A stretch of 64,000 bases of DNA from Gammaproteobacteria bacterium (GTDB taxonomy: Bacteria > Pseudomonadota > Gammaproteobacteria > JADZEE01). Both the position numbers and the translations under genes were made by a program. A model generated the notes under the pieces. The model searched no databases. It had not been told where the DNA came from and worked only from the letters and a program-made list of their open reading frames with translations. The stretch lies in the NCBI GenBank assembly GCA_020850735.1, contig JADZEE010000030.1, positions 1 through 64,000 on the forward strand, given 5' to 3'. Shown here one piece after another: positions 41,831-50,343 of this stretch (position 1 is the stretch's first letter; each line of letters begins with the position of its first letter).

Positions 41831-43674
41831 AATCCACCTGGCTCGCCCTGGGCCTGCTGGCCGGCGCGAGTGTGCCCGCCCCGGGGCAGGAAACCACCGC
41901 ACCGCAAGCGCTCGACGGCGCCGCGCTGTTCGGCCAGTACTGCATGCGTTGTCACGGACTCGGTGTCATCGCGCCGGCGATCGACGATCTCGCCAAACTG
42001 GACTACGAGGACGTCTACGGCCAGCTCTGGTACGGCTTCATGGCCAAGATCGCCACCGGCCTGGGGGATGCCGAGAAGCGGGCCCTCGCCGAGTACATCG
42101 CCGGAATCGAGCCGAACAAGGTGCCGCGCACCAGCGGCGCGCGGATGTGCGCCGGGCGGACAGCGCATGACCGCCCGGGCACGGAGGGCGGCTGGCCCGG
42201 CTGGGCGCCGGAACCGCGCAACACGCGCTATCTGCAGGGGGTGAGCGCCGATCCCGGCGCGATCCGCCTGCGCTGGGCTTTCGCATTTCCCGACTGGGCG
42301 CCGTTCACCAGCGGCGGCAATCAGATCACCGTCGACCGCGGCCGGGTCTACGTCGGCAGCCTGAACAAATTCGTCTACGCCCTCGATCCGGACACGGGCT
42401 GCGCCTACTGGACTTTCCGCGCGGACGGCCGCATCCGCTCGGCGGTGGCGATCGCCGGTGACGTGGCCATCGTCGCCGACACCAACGCCAACGTGTACGG
42501 GCTCGATGCCGATACCGGCCGGCTGCGCTGGCAGCGGCGCGTCGATCTGCAGCCCGACGCGCGCGTGACCGGCAATGTCACCGTGCATGCCGGCACCGTA
42601 TACGTGCCGGTTTCCAGCCTCGAGGAGGCCAACGCCATCCGTGCCGATCTGCCGTGCTGCACCTTCCGCGGCAGCGTGGTCGCGCTCGACGCCGCCACCG
42701 GCGAGCGCAAGTGGCGGACTTCCATGATCGACGGGCCGCTGCTGTACCTCGGCAAATCCAGCAAGGGCATCGATCGTTTCGGCCCGTCCGGCGTGACCGT
42801 GTGGTCGGTGCCGACGGTGGACGAAAAGCGCGGCCTGCTGTACATCGCGACCGCCAATCAGATGACCGAACCGCGTGTGGACGAGTCCGATGCCGTGGTC
42901 GCGCTCGACATGACCACCGGCGCCAAGCGCTGGGTGCGCTCGCTGGCGCCGGCGCAGATGGGCGGCCAGGACATCTACCATCTCGGCTGTGAGACCTGGG
43001 TGGACGAGACCCGCAGCACCTGTCCGCCGGTGAACCCGAGCGGGCAGGGCGATCGGGATCTCGGCGCGCCGGTGATCCTGCAAACGCGTGCCGACGGCAG
43101 CGACGTGCTGCTCGCCGGGTCCAAGGACGGCATGGTGTACGCACTCGATCCGGACGCCAGCGGCGCGATCCTGTGGCAGCGCCGTCTCGGTCGCGGCGGT
43201 GAGCTCGGCGGCGTGGAGTACGGCATGGCCGCGGATCGGGAGCGCTTGTACGTTCCCATCGCCGACGTCGACGCGGATCTGGTCGCGAGCGGTTCGATGA
43301 ACGCGGTCAATCTGGCGACCGGAGAGATCGACTGGCGCGTGGCGGGCAGCAACGACACCTGCGTCGGCAAACCGGTGCCGCCGTGCAACAACGCCTACCT
43401 GTCGGCGATCACCGTAATCGACAACCTGGTACTCGCCGGCAACAACGACGGTCACCTGCGCGCTTTCGACACCACCACGGGCAAGGTGCTCTGGAGCTAC
43501 GACACCACGCAGCCGGTGACGCCGGTCAACGACGTCGCCGGCAACGGCGGCGCGGTCGCCTTCGGTGGCCCGGCGATCGCCGGCGGGCGGATGTACGTCG
43601 TGTCCGGCATGGGACACCAGGGTATTGCCATGCGCGGCAACGTGGTGCTGGCGTTCGATCTGCCGCCGCGCTGA
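41824..43674 (+). CDS. quinohemoprotein dehydrogenase, polyvinyl-alcohol-dehydrogenase-like
   Basis: 616 residues from ATG 41824. Signal peptide to about residue 22; N-terminal cytochrome c domain with C40-M-R-C43-H44. Then a PQQ-type eight-bladed propeller with repeated blades such as 'VYVGSLNKFVYALDPDTG', 'VYGLDADTGRLRWQRRV', 'VVALDMTTGAKRWV', 'LRAFDTTTGKVLW'. A heme N-terminal to the propeller is the order seen in PVA dehydrogenase (cytochrome); typical quinohemoprotein alcohol dehydrogenases have it C-terminal. It oxidises secondary or primary alcohols, or possibly aldehydes, in the periplasm. No PQQ synthesis genes are in the window. With the SoxYZ-like carrier and rhodanese it forms a recognisable redox set. 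Confidence 0.85.
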   Translation: MLKSTWLALGLLAGASVPAPGQETTAPQALDGAALFGQYCMRCHGLGVIAPAIDDLAKLDYEDVYGQLWYGFMAKIATGLGDAEKRALAEYIAGIEPNKVPRTSGARMCAGRTAHDRPGTEGGWPGWAPEPRNTRYLQGVSADPGAIRLRWAFAFPDWAPFTSGGNQITVDRGRVYVGSLNKFVYALDPDTGCAYWTFRADGRIRSAVAIAGDVAIVADTNANVYGLDADTGRLRWQRRVDLQPDARVTGNVTVHAGTVYVPVSSLEEANAIRADLPCCTFRGSVVALDAATGERKWRTSMIDGPLLYLGKSSKGIDRFGPSGVTVWSVPTVDEKRGLLYIATANQMTEPRVDESDAVVALDMTTGAKRWVRSLAPAQMGGQDIYHLGCETWVDETRSTCPPVNPSGQGDRDLGAPVILQTRADGSDVLLAGSKDGMVYALDPDASGAILWQRRLGRGGELGGVEYGMAADRERLYVPIADVDADLVASGSMNAVNLATGEIDWRVAGSNDTCVGKPVPPCNNAYLSAITVIDNLVLAGNNDGHLRAFDTTTGKVLWSYDTTQPVTPVNDVAGNGGAVAFGGPAIAGGRMYVVSGMGHQGIAMRGNVVLAFDLPPR

Positions 43675-43749
43675 CGGCCCGCGGCCGGCGTCGCGGTGGC
43701 GGGGCGACGGACCCGCCCGACTGCGCCGGGGCGCGATGGCGAGCAAAGC

Positions 43750-44670
43750 TCAGACGCTACCCGACCACTCGCCGCTGCTGACCAGGCGCCGGGTCTCGTC
43801 CTTGATCGCGGACGCGACCACCCGCGCGGCGAACGACAGCGGTCGCTGGGTCGTGGAAACGAGCAACAGTGTTCGGGTGAGCGCGGGATCGATCAGTTTC
43901 CTCAGCACGAGCTGGCCGGCACGCAGCTCGCGGTACACCGGGGCCGAGGGCAGAATCGTATAACCGCTGCCGGAGGTCACCAGATCCTTGATGACGTTCA
44001 GGGCGTCGATCTGATGGCTGATCGTGAGGTTGATACCGCACTCGGAGGCCGCCGCATCGATCAGCAGGCGCAATCCGTGCGGGCGGCGCGGCAGGATCAA
44101 GGGTAAGCCCTCGATCCGTCTCAGCGAGATCCGATCGCGCGTGCCCGCCGGTGCACCGGGCGGACATACCAGGAACAGATCCTCCACCAGCAGTCGATCC
44201 GCTTCCAGGTTGCGGGTACGCGGCGCGTTGTAGATTACCGCGACGTCGAGACGGCCGTTGACCAGCCACTCGTAGACGTGACCGCTGAAACCCTCGACGA
44301 CTTCCAGCGAAACCTTGGGATAGATTTTCGCGAAGCGTGCGAGCAGCGGCGAGACGAGCATCTGGCTCACGGTCGGTGGCACCCCGAGCGTCACGCTGCC
44401 CGTCGGCTCCCGTGTCATCGCAACGATGTCGCACTTGAGCTGATCGAGATGAGCCAGCAGTGGTTTACCGCGTTCGAGCAGTTCCTTGCCGACTTCCGTG
44501 ACCGAAACGCCACGACCATTGCGATACAGCAGTCGTGACTGCAACTCGTCCTCCAGATCGCGCACGTGCCGGCTCAGAGCCGGCTGGGCGATTCCGAGCA
44601 CGGAGGAGGCCTTGGAAAAGCTCCCGAGCTCCGCGACGTGCACGAAATACAAGAGCTTTTTGACGTCCAT
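43750..44670 (-). CDS. LysR-family transcriptional regulator
   Basis: 306 residues, ATG 44670. Helix-turn-helix 'VAELGSFSKASSVLGIAQPA' then 'LSRHVRDLEDELQSRLLYRN'. LysR substrate domain with 'GSVTLGVPPTVSQMLVSPLL' and C-terminal 'VASAIKDETRRLV'. Divergent from the maoC-like gene that opens the large catabolic cluster, 207 nt apart, so probably its activator. A motif in that gap recurs upstream of the acyl-CoA dehydrogenase gene. Confidence 0.92.
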   Translation of the reverse strand: MDVKKLLYFVHVAELGSFSKASSVLGIAQPALSRHVRDLEDELQSRLLYRNGRGVSVTEVGKELLERGKPLLAHLDQLKCDIVAMTREPTGSVTLGVPPTVSQMLVSPLLARFAKIYPKVSLEVVEGFSGHVYEWLVNGRLDVAVIYNAPRTRNLEADRLLVEDLFLVCPPGAPAGTRDRISLRRIEGLPLILPRRPHGLRLLIDAAASECGINLTISHQIDALNVIKDLVTSGSGYTILPSAPVYRELRAGQLVLRKLIDPALTRTLLLVSTTQRPLSFAARVVASAIKDETRRLVSSGEWSGSV

Positions 44671-44755
44671 CCGGCTCCGGCGCGTGGCCGCGCATCGTCG
44701 TGCGCGAACGGTTCCCGAGTGCCCGCCCGGGATCGGGACGGGCTATGCATTCGCA

Positions 44756-44768
44756 GTATATCTGATAG
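44756..44768. promoter_or_regulatory. candidate shared regulatory motif, copy 1
   Basis: GTATATCTGATAG, 110 nt before the maoC-like start in the LysR intergenic region. It matches GTATAACTGATAG at 54815-54827 in 12 of 13 positions. Confidence 0.35.
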
Positions 44769-44877
44769 CACGTTTATGCCGTTGGACGCCAGATTCGGTC
44801 TCCCTACCATAGCCCTGCGACGTACGGGTCGATCCGCCGGCCGGCCGGACGCGTGACTTTTCCCGGGACACCCGCTC

Positions 44878-45396
44878 ATGGTCCATACGCAACAGTCGTT
44901 TGACAAGCACTCCTCGCGCGAGCGCTTCGGGCGCTACTTCGAGGAGTTCGTCGTCGGCCACCGTTACGAGCATCGCCCCGGCCGCACCATCACGGAGAGC
45001 GATAACACCTGGTTCACGCTGCTGACGATGAACACTCACCCGCTGCACTTCGATCAGGAGTACGCGAAAGCGACCGAGTTCGGGCGCTGTGTGGTCTGCA
45101 GTCCCTTCACGGTGGCCCTCCTGGTCGGCATGAGCGTCACGGATGTGAGTTACAAGGCGATTGCCAATCTGGGGTGGCGCGAGATCCGCCTCCCGGCGCC
45201 GGTATTCGTTGGGGACACGCTGTACGCGGAGTCGCAGGTGCTCGCCGTGCGCGAATCCGCTTCGCGACCCAATGCCGGCGTGGTAACCGTCAAAACGACC
45301 GGACGCAACCAGGACAAGATCGTGATCTGCGAGTTTGAACGCACGGTACTCGTCCCCAAGCGCGGCCATTCGGTGGAGGATGTTCTCGACTACTAG
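44878..45396 (+). CDS. MaoC-family hydratase
   Basis: 172 residues, ATG 44878. Hot-dog fold: 'RYFEEFVVGHRYEHRPGRTI' then 'TESDNTWFTLLTMNTHPLHF' with the hydratase Asp and His in the D-x5-H-like stretch, followed by 'DQEYAKATEFGRCVVCSPFT' and 'NLGWREIRLPAPVFVGDTLY'. Close to the mesaconyl-CoA/enoyl-CoA hydratase subgroup. Expected to hydrate an enoyl-CoA. First plus-strand gene after the LysR regulator. Confidence 0.88.
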   Translation: MVHTQQSFDKHSSRERFGRYFEEFVVGHRYEHRPGRTITESDNTWFTLLTMNTHPLHFDQEYAKATEFGRCVVCSPFTVALLVGMSVTDVSYKAIANLGWREIRLPAPVFVGDTLYAESQVLAVRESASRPNAGVVTVKTTGRNQDKIVICEFERTVLVPKRGHSVEDVLDY

Positions 45397-45547
45397 GCCG
45401 TCGTTGCAGAGCGTGACGCAAGGACGAACGAGCACCAGGCGCGGAACGGATCATGAACAGGGCGGACACGATTACAGGCATCTGCGCGCGCACGCGTTTG
45501 CAGCGCCGCGTCGCGCCAACGAGCCGGGGTGAGCGGGTGACAGGGCG

Positions 45548-46318
45548 TTGAAAGCGCTGGCTGGCAAGGTGGCGCTCGTTACCGGCGCCGGCGCCGGCAT
45601 GGGCCGCGCACACGCATTACGACTGGCCGCGGACGGCGCGCGCCTGTTCGTGACGGATGTGGACGAACACGGCGCCGGCGCAACCGTGGACATGATCCGC
45701 GATGCCGGGGGTACGGCAACCGCTCTCGGTCACGACGTCAGCAGTGAAGCCGATTGGCTGGACGTACTGCGGTTCGTCGACGAGGCCTGCGGCTATCTCG
45801 ACATCCTGGTCAACAATGCCGGCGTGGTGATCTACGAGTCCCTCGAGGCCGTTGCGGAGCAAGCCTGGGATCGCGTGTTTTCCATCAACGCCAACGGCGT
45901 GTTCCTCGGCTGCCGGCACGGCGTATCGCTGCTCAGGAAGGCCAAAGCCGGCGTCATCGTGAACATCGGCAGCAGTCTGTTTCATTACGCGATCCCGACC
46001 GTGGCGTCCTATGTCGCCTCCAAGGGCGCCATCGCGATGCTGACCAAGGCGGCCGCGTACGAATATGCGCCTTACGGCATCCGCGTCAATGCCGTGCACC
46101 CCGGCATCGTGGCAACGCCCATGACCGAGTCGCCGCTCGAGGATCCGGATTTCGTCGCGGCGGTGGTCCGGACCGTGCCCTTACGCCGGGTCGCCGAACC
46201 ATCGGAGATCGCCTCGGTCGTCGCCTTTCTGGTCTCGGACCGCGCCAGCTTCGTCACCGGTGCGGATCTGGTCGTCGATGCGGGCGCCTTTGCGGGCCGG
46301 GGCCAGGGACACGGGTAA
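45548..46318 (+). CDS. short-chain dehydrogenase/reductase
   Basis: 256 residues from TTG 45548. 'VALVTGAGAGMGRAHALRLA', Asp in 'LFVTDVDEHG' (NAD preference), 'NNAGVVI', Ser in 'VNIGSSLFHYAI', Y-x3-K in 'SYVASKGAIAML', C-terminal 'FVTGADLVVDAGAFA'. Its stop TAA shares a base with the next start (TAATG, 46316-46320), so the two SDRs are coupled. Likely a 3-hydroxyacyl-CoA or alcohol dehydrogenase of the cluster; the substrate is not deducible. Confidence 0.88.
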   Translation: MKALAGKVALVTGAGAGMGRAHALRLAADGARLFVTDVDEHGAGATVDMIRDAGGTATALGHDVSSEADWLDVLRFVDEACGYLDILVNNAGVVIYESLEAVAEQAWDRVFSINANGVFLGCRHGVSLLRKAKAGVIVNIGSSLFHYAIPTVASYVASKGAIAMLTKAAAYEYAPYGIRVNAVHPGIVATPMTESPLEDPDFVAAVVRTVPLRRVAEPSEIASVVAFLVSDRASFVTGADLVVDAGAFAGRGQGHG

Positions 46319-47067
46319 TGGGCGATCTCGCGGGAAAGACCATCATCGTTACCGGCGCCGCCAGCGGCATCGGCGCGGCGACGGCGGCCGAAATCCTGGC
46401 CCGGGACGGCAACGTCGTGGCGACCGATATCGACTGGTCGCAGACGGGCGCATGCGGATCCGACCGTGCGGACGGCGCACGCCTGCTCAGGCTGCCGCAC
46501 GATGTCAGTCGCGCCGCGGACTGGGTGGCGGTGATCGACGCTGCGCTGGAGAAATTCGCTCGCATCGACGGGCTCGTCAACAACGCCGGCCGCTACCTGG
46601 TCAAGCCGCTCGAGCACACCAGTCTCGCGGAGTGGCAAAGCCTGACGGACGTCAATGTCAAAGGCGTTTTCCTGGGCTGTCGTGCCGTTCACCCGGTCAT
46701 GTCACGACAGGGCGGCGGTTCGATCGTCAACGTCGTGTCGGCGGCGGGTCTGCAGTACTTCCCGGGCATGGCAGCCTATTCGGCCAGCAAGAGCGCCGTC
46801 GCCGCTTTCAACCGTGCCGCGATGATCGATTTCGCCAAGGACAACATCCGTGTCAACGGCGTGCTGCCGGGTACGGTGAGAACCGGCATGACCCGGGAGC
46901 TGCTGGACTCCCCGGAGTTCGTGGAGCAAGTCATCGGCAAGCACGTGCTGCGCCGCGCCGCCGAACCCGAAGAGATCGCGGCGGCCGTCGTATTCCTGCT
47001 CACGGACGACGCCTGCTACGTGAACGGCATCAACCTGCCGGTCGATGGCGGCTTGACGCTGTCGTGA
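46318..47067 (+). CDS. short-chain dehydrogenase/reductase
   Basis: 249 residues, ATG 46318 within TAATG. 'IIVTGAASGIGAATAAEILA', 'VVATDIDWS', 'NNAGRYLVKPLEHTSLAEW', Ser in 'VNVVSAAGLQYF', Y-x3-K in 'AAYSASKSAVAA', 'VNGINLPVDGGLTLS'. It is a divergent paralogue of the coupled SDR just upstream. Two SDRs made in fixed ratio could act on successive alcohols or form a hetero-oligomer. Confidence 0.88.
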   Translation: MGDLAGKTIIVTGAASGIGAATAAEILARDGNVVATDIDWSQTGACGSDRADGARLLRLPHDVSRAADWVAVIDAALEKFARIDGLVNNAGRYLVKPLEHTSLAEWQSLTDVNVKGVFLGCRAVHPVMSRQGGGSIVNVVSAAGLQYFPGMAAYSASKSAVAAFNRAAMIDFAKDNIRVNGVLPGTVRTGMTRELLDSPEFVEQVIGKHVLRRAAEPEEIAAAVVFLLTDDACYVNGINLPVDGGLTLS

Positions 47068-47083
47068 GGCGACGATGCAAAAA

Positions 47084-47096
47084 GGTCGGCCGGACC
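47084..47096 (-). terminator. weak hairpin before a T-run, minus strand
   Basis: On the minus strand GGTC-N5-GACC is followed by TTTTT (47083-47079). Only a 4-bp stem, placed just after the doxX-like stop. Weak evidence. Confidence 0.25.
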
Positions 47097-47105
47097 GGTG
47101 CGGCG

Positions 47106-47492
47106 CTAGCGTCTGCGCCGGTTGTCGAGGCTGAATTCACCCGCGCCGAAGCGCACGAGGCACAGCAGCCCGCCGGCCATGGATATGTTCTTCATCAGGT
47201 GGTTGAAGTCGTTGGGATCGCCGATTTGATTGTGATAGATCGACCCGGCCAACAGCGTGAACGCGGCGAGCGCAAGAGCCGCCACCCGCGTTTGCCAGCC
47301 GATTATCACGCACGCGCCGGCGCCGATCAGAAGCGCGATTGTCGGCGCCAGCAGCAGACCCGGGATCCCTTTCGTCGCGAGGATGCCGAGCGCCCATTGA
47401 TAGTTCTGAAGGAAGTGAAAGCCCGTCAGTACGAACATCAGCGCCAGCATGATCCGGCCCGCCAGTACGAGGTAAGGATTGATCTTGTCCAT
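47106..47492 (-). CDS. DoxX-family membrane protein
   Basis: 128 residues, ATG 47492. Four membrane helices (about 8-28, 48-68, 70-90, 98-116) with 'LAGRIMLALMFVLTGFHFLQ' and the conserved 'GAGACVIIGWQTRVAALALAAF' (in part). DoxX/DoxD-like proteins are linked to thiosulfate:quinone reduction and to oxidative-stress membrane complexes, but most are uncharacterised. It is on the opposite strand inside the catabolic cluster, convergent with the second SDR. Confidence 0.85.
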   Translation of the reverse strand: MDKINPYLVLAGRIMLALMFVLTGFHFLQNYQWALGILATKGIPGLLLAPTIALLIGAGACVIIGWQTRVAALALAAFTLLAGSIYHNQIGDPNDFNHLMKNISMAGGLLCLVRFGAGEFSLDNRRRR

Positions 47493-48014
47493 GGTGCTGT
47501 TCCTGCTTGTCGTCGTGAAGTGTCATCCGAGGGCGCGCGTCCGCGATCGGAAATGCCATGCGCGGACCGGACGCCGGTGGGCGATCGCTCCCGCATGGAA
47601 ATCGTCGTCGTGATTACGTTCAACGGGTGCCAGGATCACTTCAGCACTCGCGCCGGATTTGTGCAAGCGCTTCGTGACCGGTGCCGTGCCCGGCACGCCG
47701 GTGCGCGCAGGGTGTCGCAGGTTCGCTCTGCACCGCGCGGCGCCGCGGCCAGCTGTGATTGTTCGAGCCACGCAAATTCAATGGGATACGCAATGACCGG
47801 GTGCCGGTCGCCAGCCGTGCCGGGCGGGCAGGAAAGTGCCCGCGACACGGTCTTTACAGTACTTCGGTTGAAAAGTAACATAAACCTTCGGTAGCAAAGT
47901 ATTAGTTAAGAGCGGGGCGGTCCCTATAACTAATGGCCGGCGGTGCGCGTGCGATACCCTTCGCCGTTTTGTGAAGGGATCGGGCGCAGAACAACGGCCG
48001 TGAGAGGAATGCTG
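47493..48014. other. 522-nt gap holding the TonB receptor control region
   Basis: No coding frame is supported. It contains the doxX-like promoter side, GC hairpins such as GTGCCG-N4-CGGCAC (47681-47696), and the AT-richer control region 47850-47940 described separately. A TATAACTAATGG at 47925-47936 weakly resembles the GTATAWCTGATAG motif found elsewhere in the cluster. Confidence 0.5.
47853..47901 (+). promoter_or_regulatory. TonB receptor promoter with tandem CTTCGGT repeats
   Basis: TTTACA (47853-47858), 17-nt spacer and TAACAT (47876-47881) could be -35/-10. The spacer holds TACTTCGG. A 16-mer CTTCGGTTGAAAAGTA (47862-47877) recurs as CTTCGGTAGCAAAGTA (47886-47901), 24 nt apart start to start, two mismatches. 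That spacing suits a dimeric regulator binding successive DNA turns. Confidence 0.45.
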
Positions 48015-50225
48015 ATGAAAGCGTATGCGACTATTCCCTCGATGGCCGGAGCGTTGCTGCTCACGGTGTCCCTGACGCCCGCGGCTGCGCAAGCGGCATC
48101 GGACAGCGGTTCCGGGCAACAGGGGTCACAGACCGTTCTGGAGCTGATCGTGGTGACGGCCCAGAAGAAGGATCAGTCCATCCAGGAGGTGCCGGCCGCC
48201 GTGACCGCCGTGACCGGCGACACCATGCGTGAGGTGGGCATCACCCGGCTCGCGGACGTGCAAAACCTCGTTCCGTCCATCCGCCTGCAGACGGAATCGG
48301 CATCGACCGAGGTGTACATTCGTGGCGTGGGATCGACACTCGATCTGCCCATGATCGAGTCGCCGAACGCCTACAACATCAACGGGATTTTCATCCCGCG
48401 GGAACTGACCAGCGCCAGCATGTTCGACGTCGAGCGCGTCGAGGTGCTGCCCGGCCCGCAGGGAACTCTCTACGGCCGCGGTGCGCTCGGCGGTTCCATC
48501 AACATGATTACCACCCGGCCGGGGGATACGCTCGAAAGCAAACTCCTGCTCGAGGGTGGCAACTACGATATGGTGCGGGCGACCGTGACGCAGAATCTGC
48601 CGGTCAGCGAGCAGTTCAAGATGCGCGTCTCGCTGAACGCCCACTATCACGAGGGGTACCTGGAAAGCGGCGCGAATTCGGCCGAGGACTATGCCGGGCT
48701 GGTCTCGTTCGACTGGACGCCGCGCGAAGATCTGTCCGTCTACGTCTGGACTCACATCGAGCACAAGGGCGGCTATGCCGACAATCTCGTGAGCAAGGGC
48801 TCCGCCACCGATCCGAAGAGCCAGGCTTTCCCGCATCCGGGCGATCCGTGGAACGACCGGCTAGACGGGCCGCTGGCGGTCTTCGCGACGCAGGGGCCGG
48901 TCGACAAGCAGGACCGGGAATGGGATGCCCGGATCGTCGGCGGGGAGATCAATTGGGACATCAACGACAGTCTGACGCTCACCTATATTCCGTCCTACAT
49001 GCATTTCGAGTGGGACCAGGGCTACTGGATCACGCACAAGCTGGGTGATTTCGGCGAGGATCTCAATCAGACCACGCACGAACTGCGTTTGAGTCACGAC
49101 GACGGTGGCCGTCTCAAATGGCTTGCCGGGTTTTACGGTTATCGTTTTCAGTCGCAAGGCAAGTTCTTCATCAAGTTCGGCCCGGGCGAGTTCGGGTTTC
49201 CGGGACCCGCCTTCTGGCTCAATGCCAACGACATCCAGGATCACGTGCTCAAGGGCATCGCCTTCTTCGGCCAGGCCACGTACAGCCTGCGGGACGATTT
49301 GCGCATCGTCGCCGGCGGCCGGGTGTCGATCGACAAACGCGAAGCGCATGGATTCATGCAGGGTCTGGTCGCGGGCGCCGATCATCCCTCGTCGCAGCAC
49401 ATCGGGCTTTTTTCCGGCGTCCCCAACCCGATCTGGGAGGGCGACGAACAGTGGGACAACGTCGATTGGAAATTCGGCGTCGAATATGACGCGGCCGAAA
49501 GCACGATGCTGTATGCAACGGTGCAGACCGGCTACCAGCCCGGCACCTTCGACTCCATCCCGGGTGTGGTTGCGAACAAGTCCAAGCTCCTCGCCTTCTC
49601 CGGCGGCTTCAAGAGCAGCCTCCTCGACGGTCGCCTGATCGTCAACGACGAGGTGTTCTATTACGATTATTCAGACCTGCTCACCTCGGCCTGGAACGCG
49701 GCGGCCGGCGCCAACGTGCTGACCAATACCGATTCCACCATCTACGGCAACCAGCTGGACCTGAGCTATCTGCCCTGGGAAAACACGCAGCTGCGTTTTT
49801 CGCTCGGATATCTGCACGGGCGCTACGATGATTTCGTTACGGGCACGGGCGACTTTACCGACAATCAGATGCAGAACGCCCCGGACTGGACCGTGAACCT
49901 GGGGCTCACCCAGGACTGGGATCTCCCTTCCGGCGGTTTCGTGCGCGCCCGCGTCGACTCGCGGTTCGAGAGCAGCTACTGGGGGGATTTCTCGCATTCC
50001 TCGGGTCTGTATCAGGATGCCTATACCAAGACCGACGCTTCGCTGACTTACCATGCGCCGAACGAGTCCTGGAGCTTCGGTCTGTGGGCGCGCAATCTCG
50101 AGGACACGGACGTGCAGTCGGCGGCCGCGCCCGGAAGCCCGTTCTTCGATCCGGCCCCGGGCGCGCTGTTCCTGGAACCGCCGCGCACTTTCGGTGTGCG
50201 CCTGGCCATCCGGTATTCGCCCTGA
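48015..50225 (+). CDS. TonB-dependent outer-membrane receptor of the catabolic cluster
   Basis: 736 residues. ATG 48015 is preferred over 48009 because GAGAGGA at 48002-48008 is properly spaced only from it. Signal peptide to about residue 27 ('PAAAQAASD'); TonB-box-like 'LELIVVTAQKKDQS'; plug with 'VYIRGVGSTLDLPMIESPNA' and 'VEVLPGPQGTLYGRGALGGS'; then the barrel. It belongs to the same broad group as the 16.6-kb receptor, often found beside aromatic-compound genes. It ends 'PPRTFGVRLAIRYSP', lacking a terminal aromatic. A 13-bp hairpin follows its stop. Confidence 0.9.
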   Translation: MKAYATIPSMAGALLLTVSLTPAAAQAASDSGSGQQGSQTVLELIVVTAQKKDQSIQEVPAAVTAVTGDTMREVGITRLADVQNLVPSIRLQTESASTEVYIRGVGSTLDLPMIESPNAYNINGIFIPRELTSASMFDVERVEVLPGPQGTLYGRGALGGSINMITTRPGDTLESKLLLEGGNYDMVRATVTQNLPVSEQFKMRVSLNAHYHEGYLESGANSAEDYAGLVSFDWTPREDLSVYVWTHIEHKGGYADNLVSKGSATDPKSQAFPHPGDPWNDRLDGPLAVFATQGPVDKQDREWDARIVGGEINWDINDSLTLTYIPSYMHFEWDQGYWITHKLGDFGEDLNQTTHELRLSHDDGGRLKWLAGFYGYRFQSQGKFFIKFGPGEFGFPGPAFWLNANDIQDHVLKGIAFFGQATYSLRDDLRIVAGGRVSIDKREAHGFMQGLVAGADHPSSQHIGLFSGVPNPIWEGDEQWDNVDWKFGVEYDAAESTMLYATVQTGYQPGTFDSIPGVVANKSKLLAFSGGFKSSLLDGRLIVNDEVFYYDYSDLLTSAWNAAAGANVLTNTDSTIYGNQLDLSYLPWENTQLRFSLGYLHGRYDDFVTGTGDFTDNQMQNAPDWTVNLGLTQDWDLPSGGFVRARVDSRFESSYWGDFSHSSGLYQDAYTKTDASLTYHAPNESWSFGLWARNLEDTDVQSAAAPGSPFFDPAPGALFLEPPRTFGVRLAIRYSP

Positions 50226-50241
50226 CGGCTGCAGTGCGCGA

Positions 50242-50272
50242 ACCGGGCGGCCACCTCCGGTGGCTGCCCGGT
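50242..50272 (+). terminator. strong hairpin after the TonB receptor gene
   Basis: ACCGGGCGGCCAC, loop CTCCG, GTGGCTGCCCGGT: 13-bp stem with one G-U pair, 16 nt after the stop. No U-tract follows, so it may act as an RNA-stability or partial-termination element setting receptor levels apart from the downstream enzymes. Confidence 0.55.
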
Positions 50273-50343
50273 CGTGACAGCCATCCGGCGTGTATCCTGC
50301 GCCGACGCCCGCCTGCGCGCGGCGGCGCCTGTGGAGAGATGAA

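Noticed and set aside
43675..43749. Terminator between the quinohemoprotein gene and the convergent LysR gene
   Set aside because: GC-rich stretch without a clear stem and T-run on either strand.
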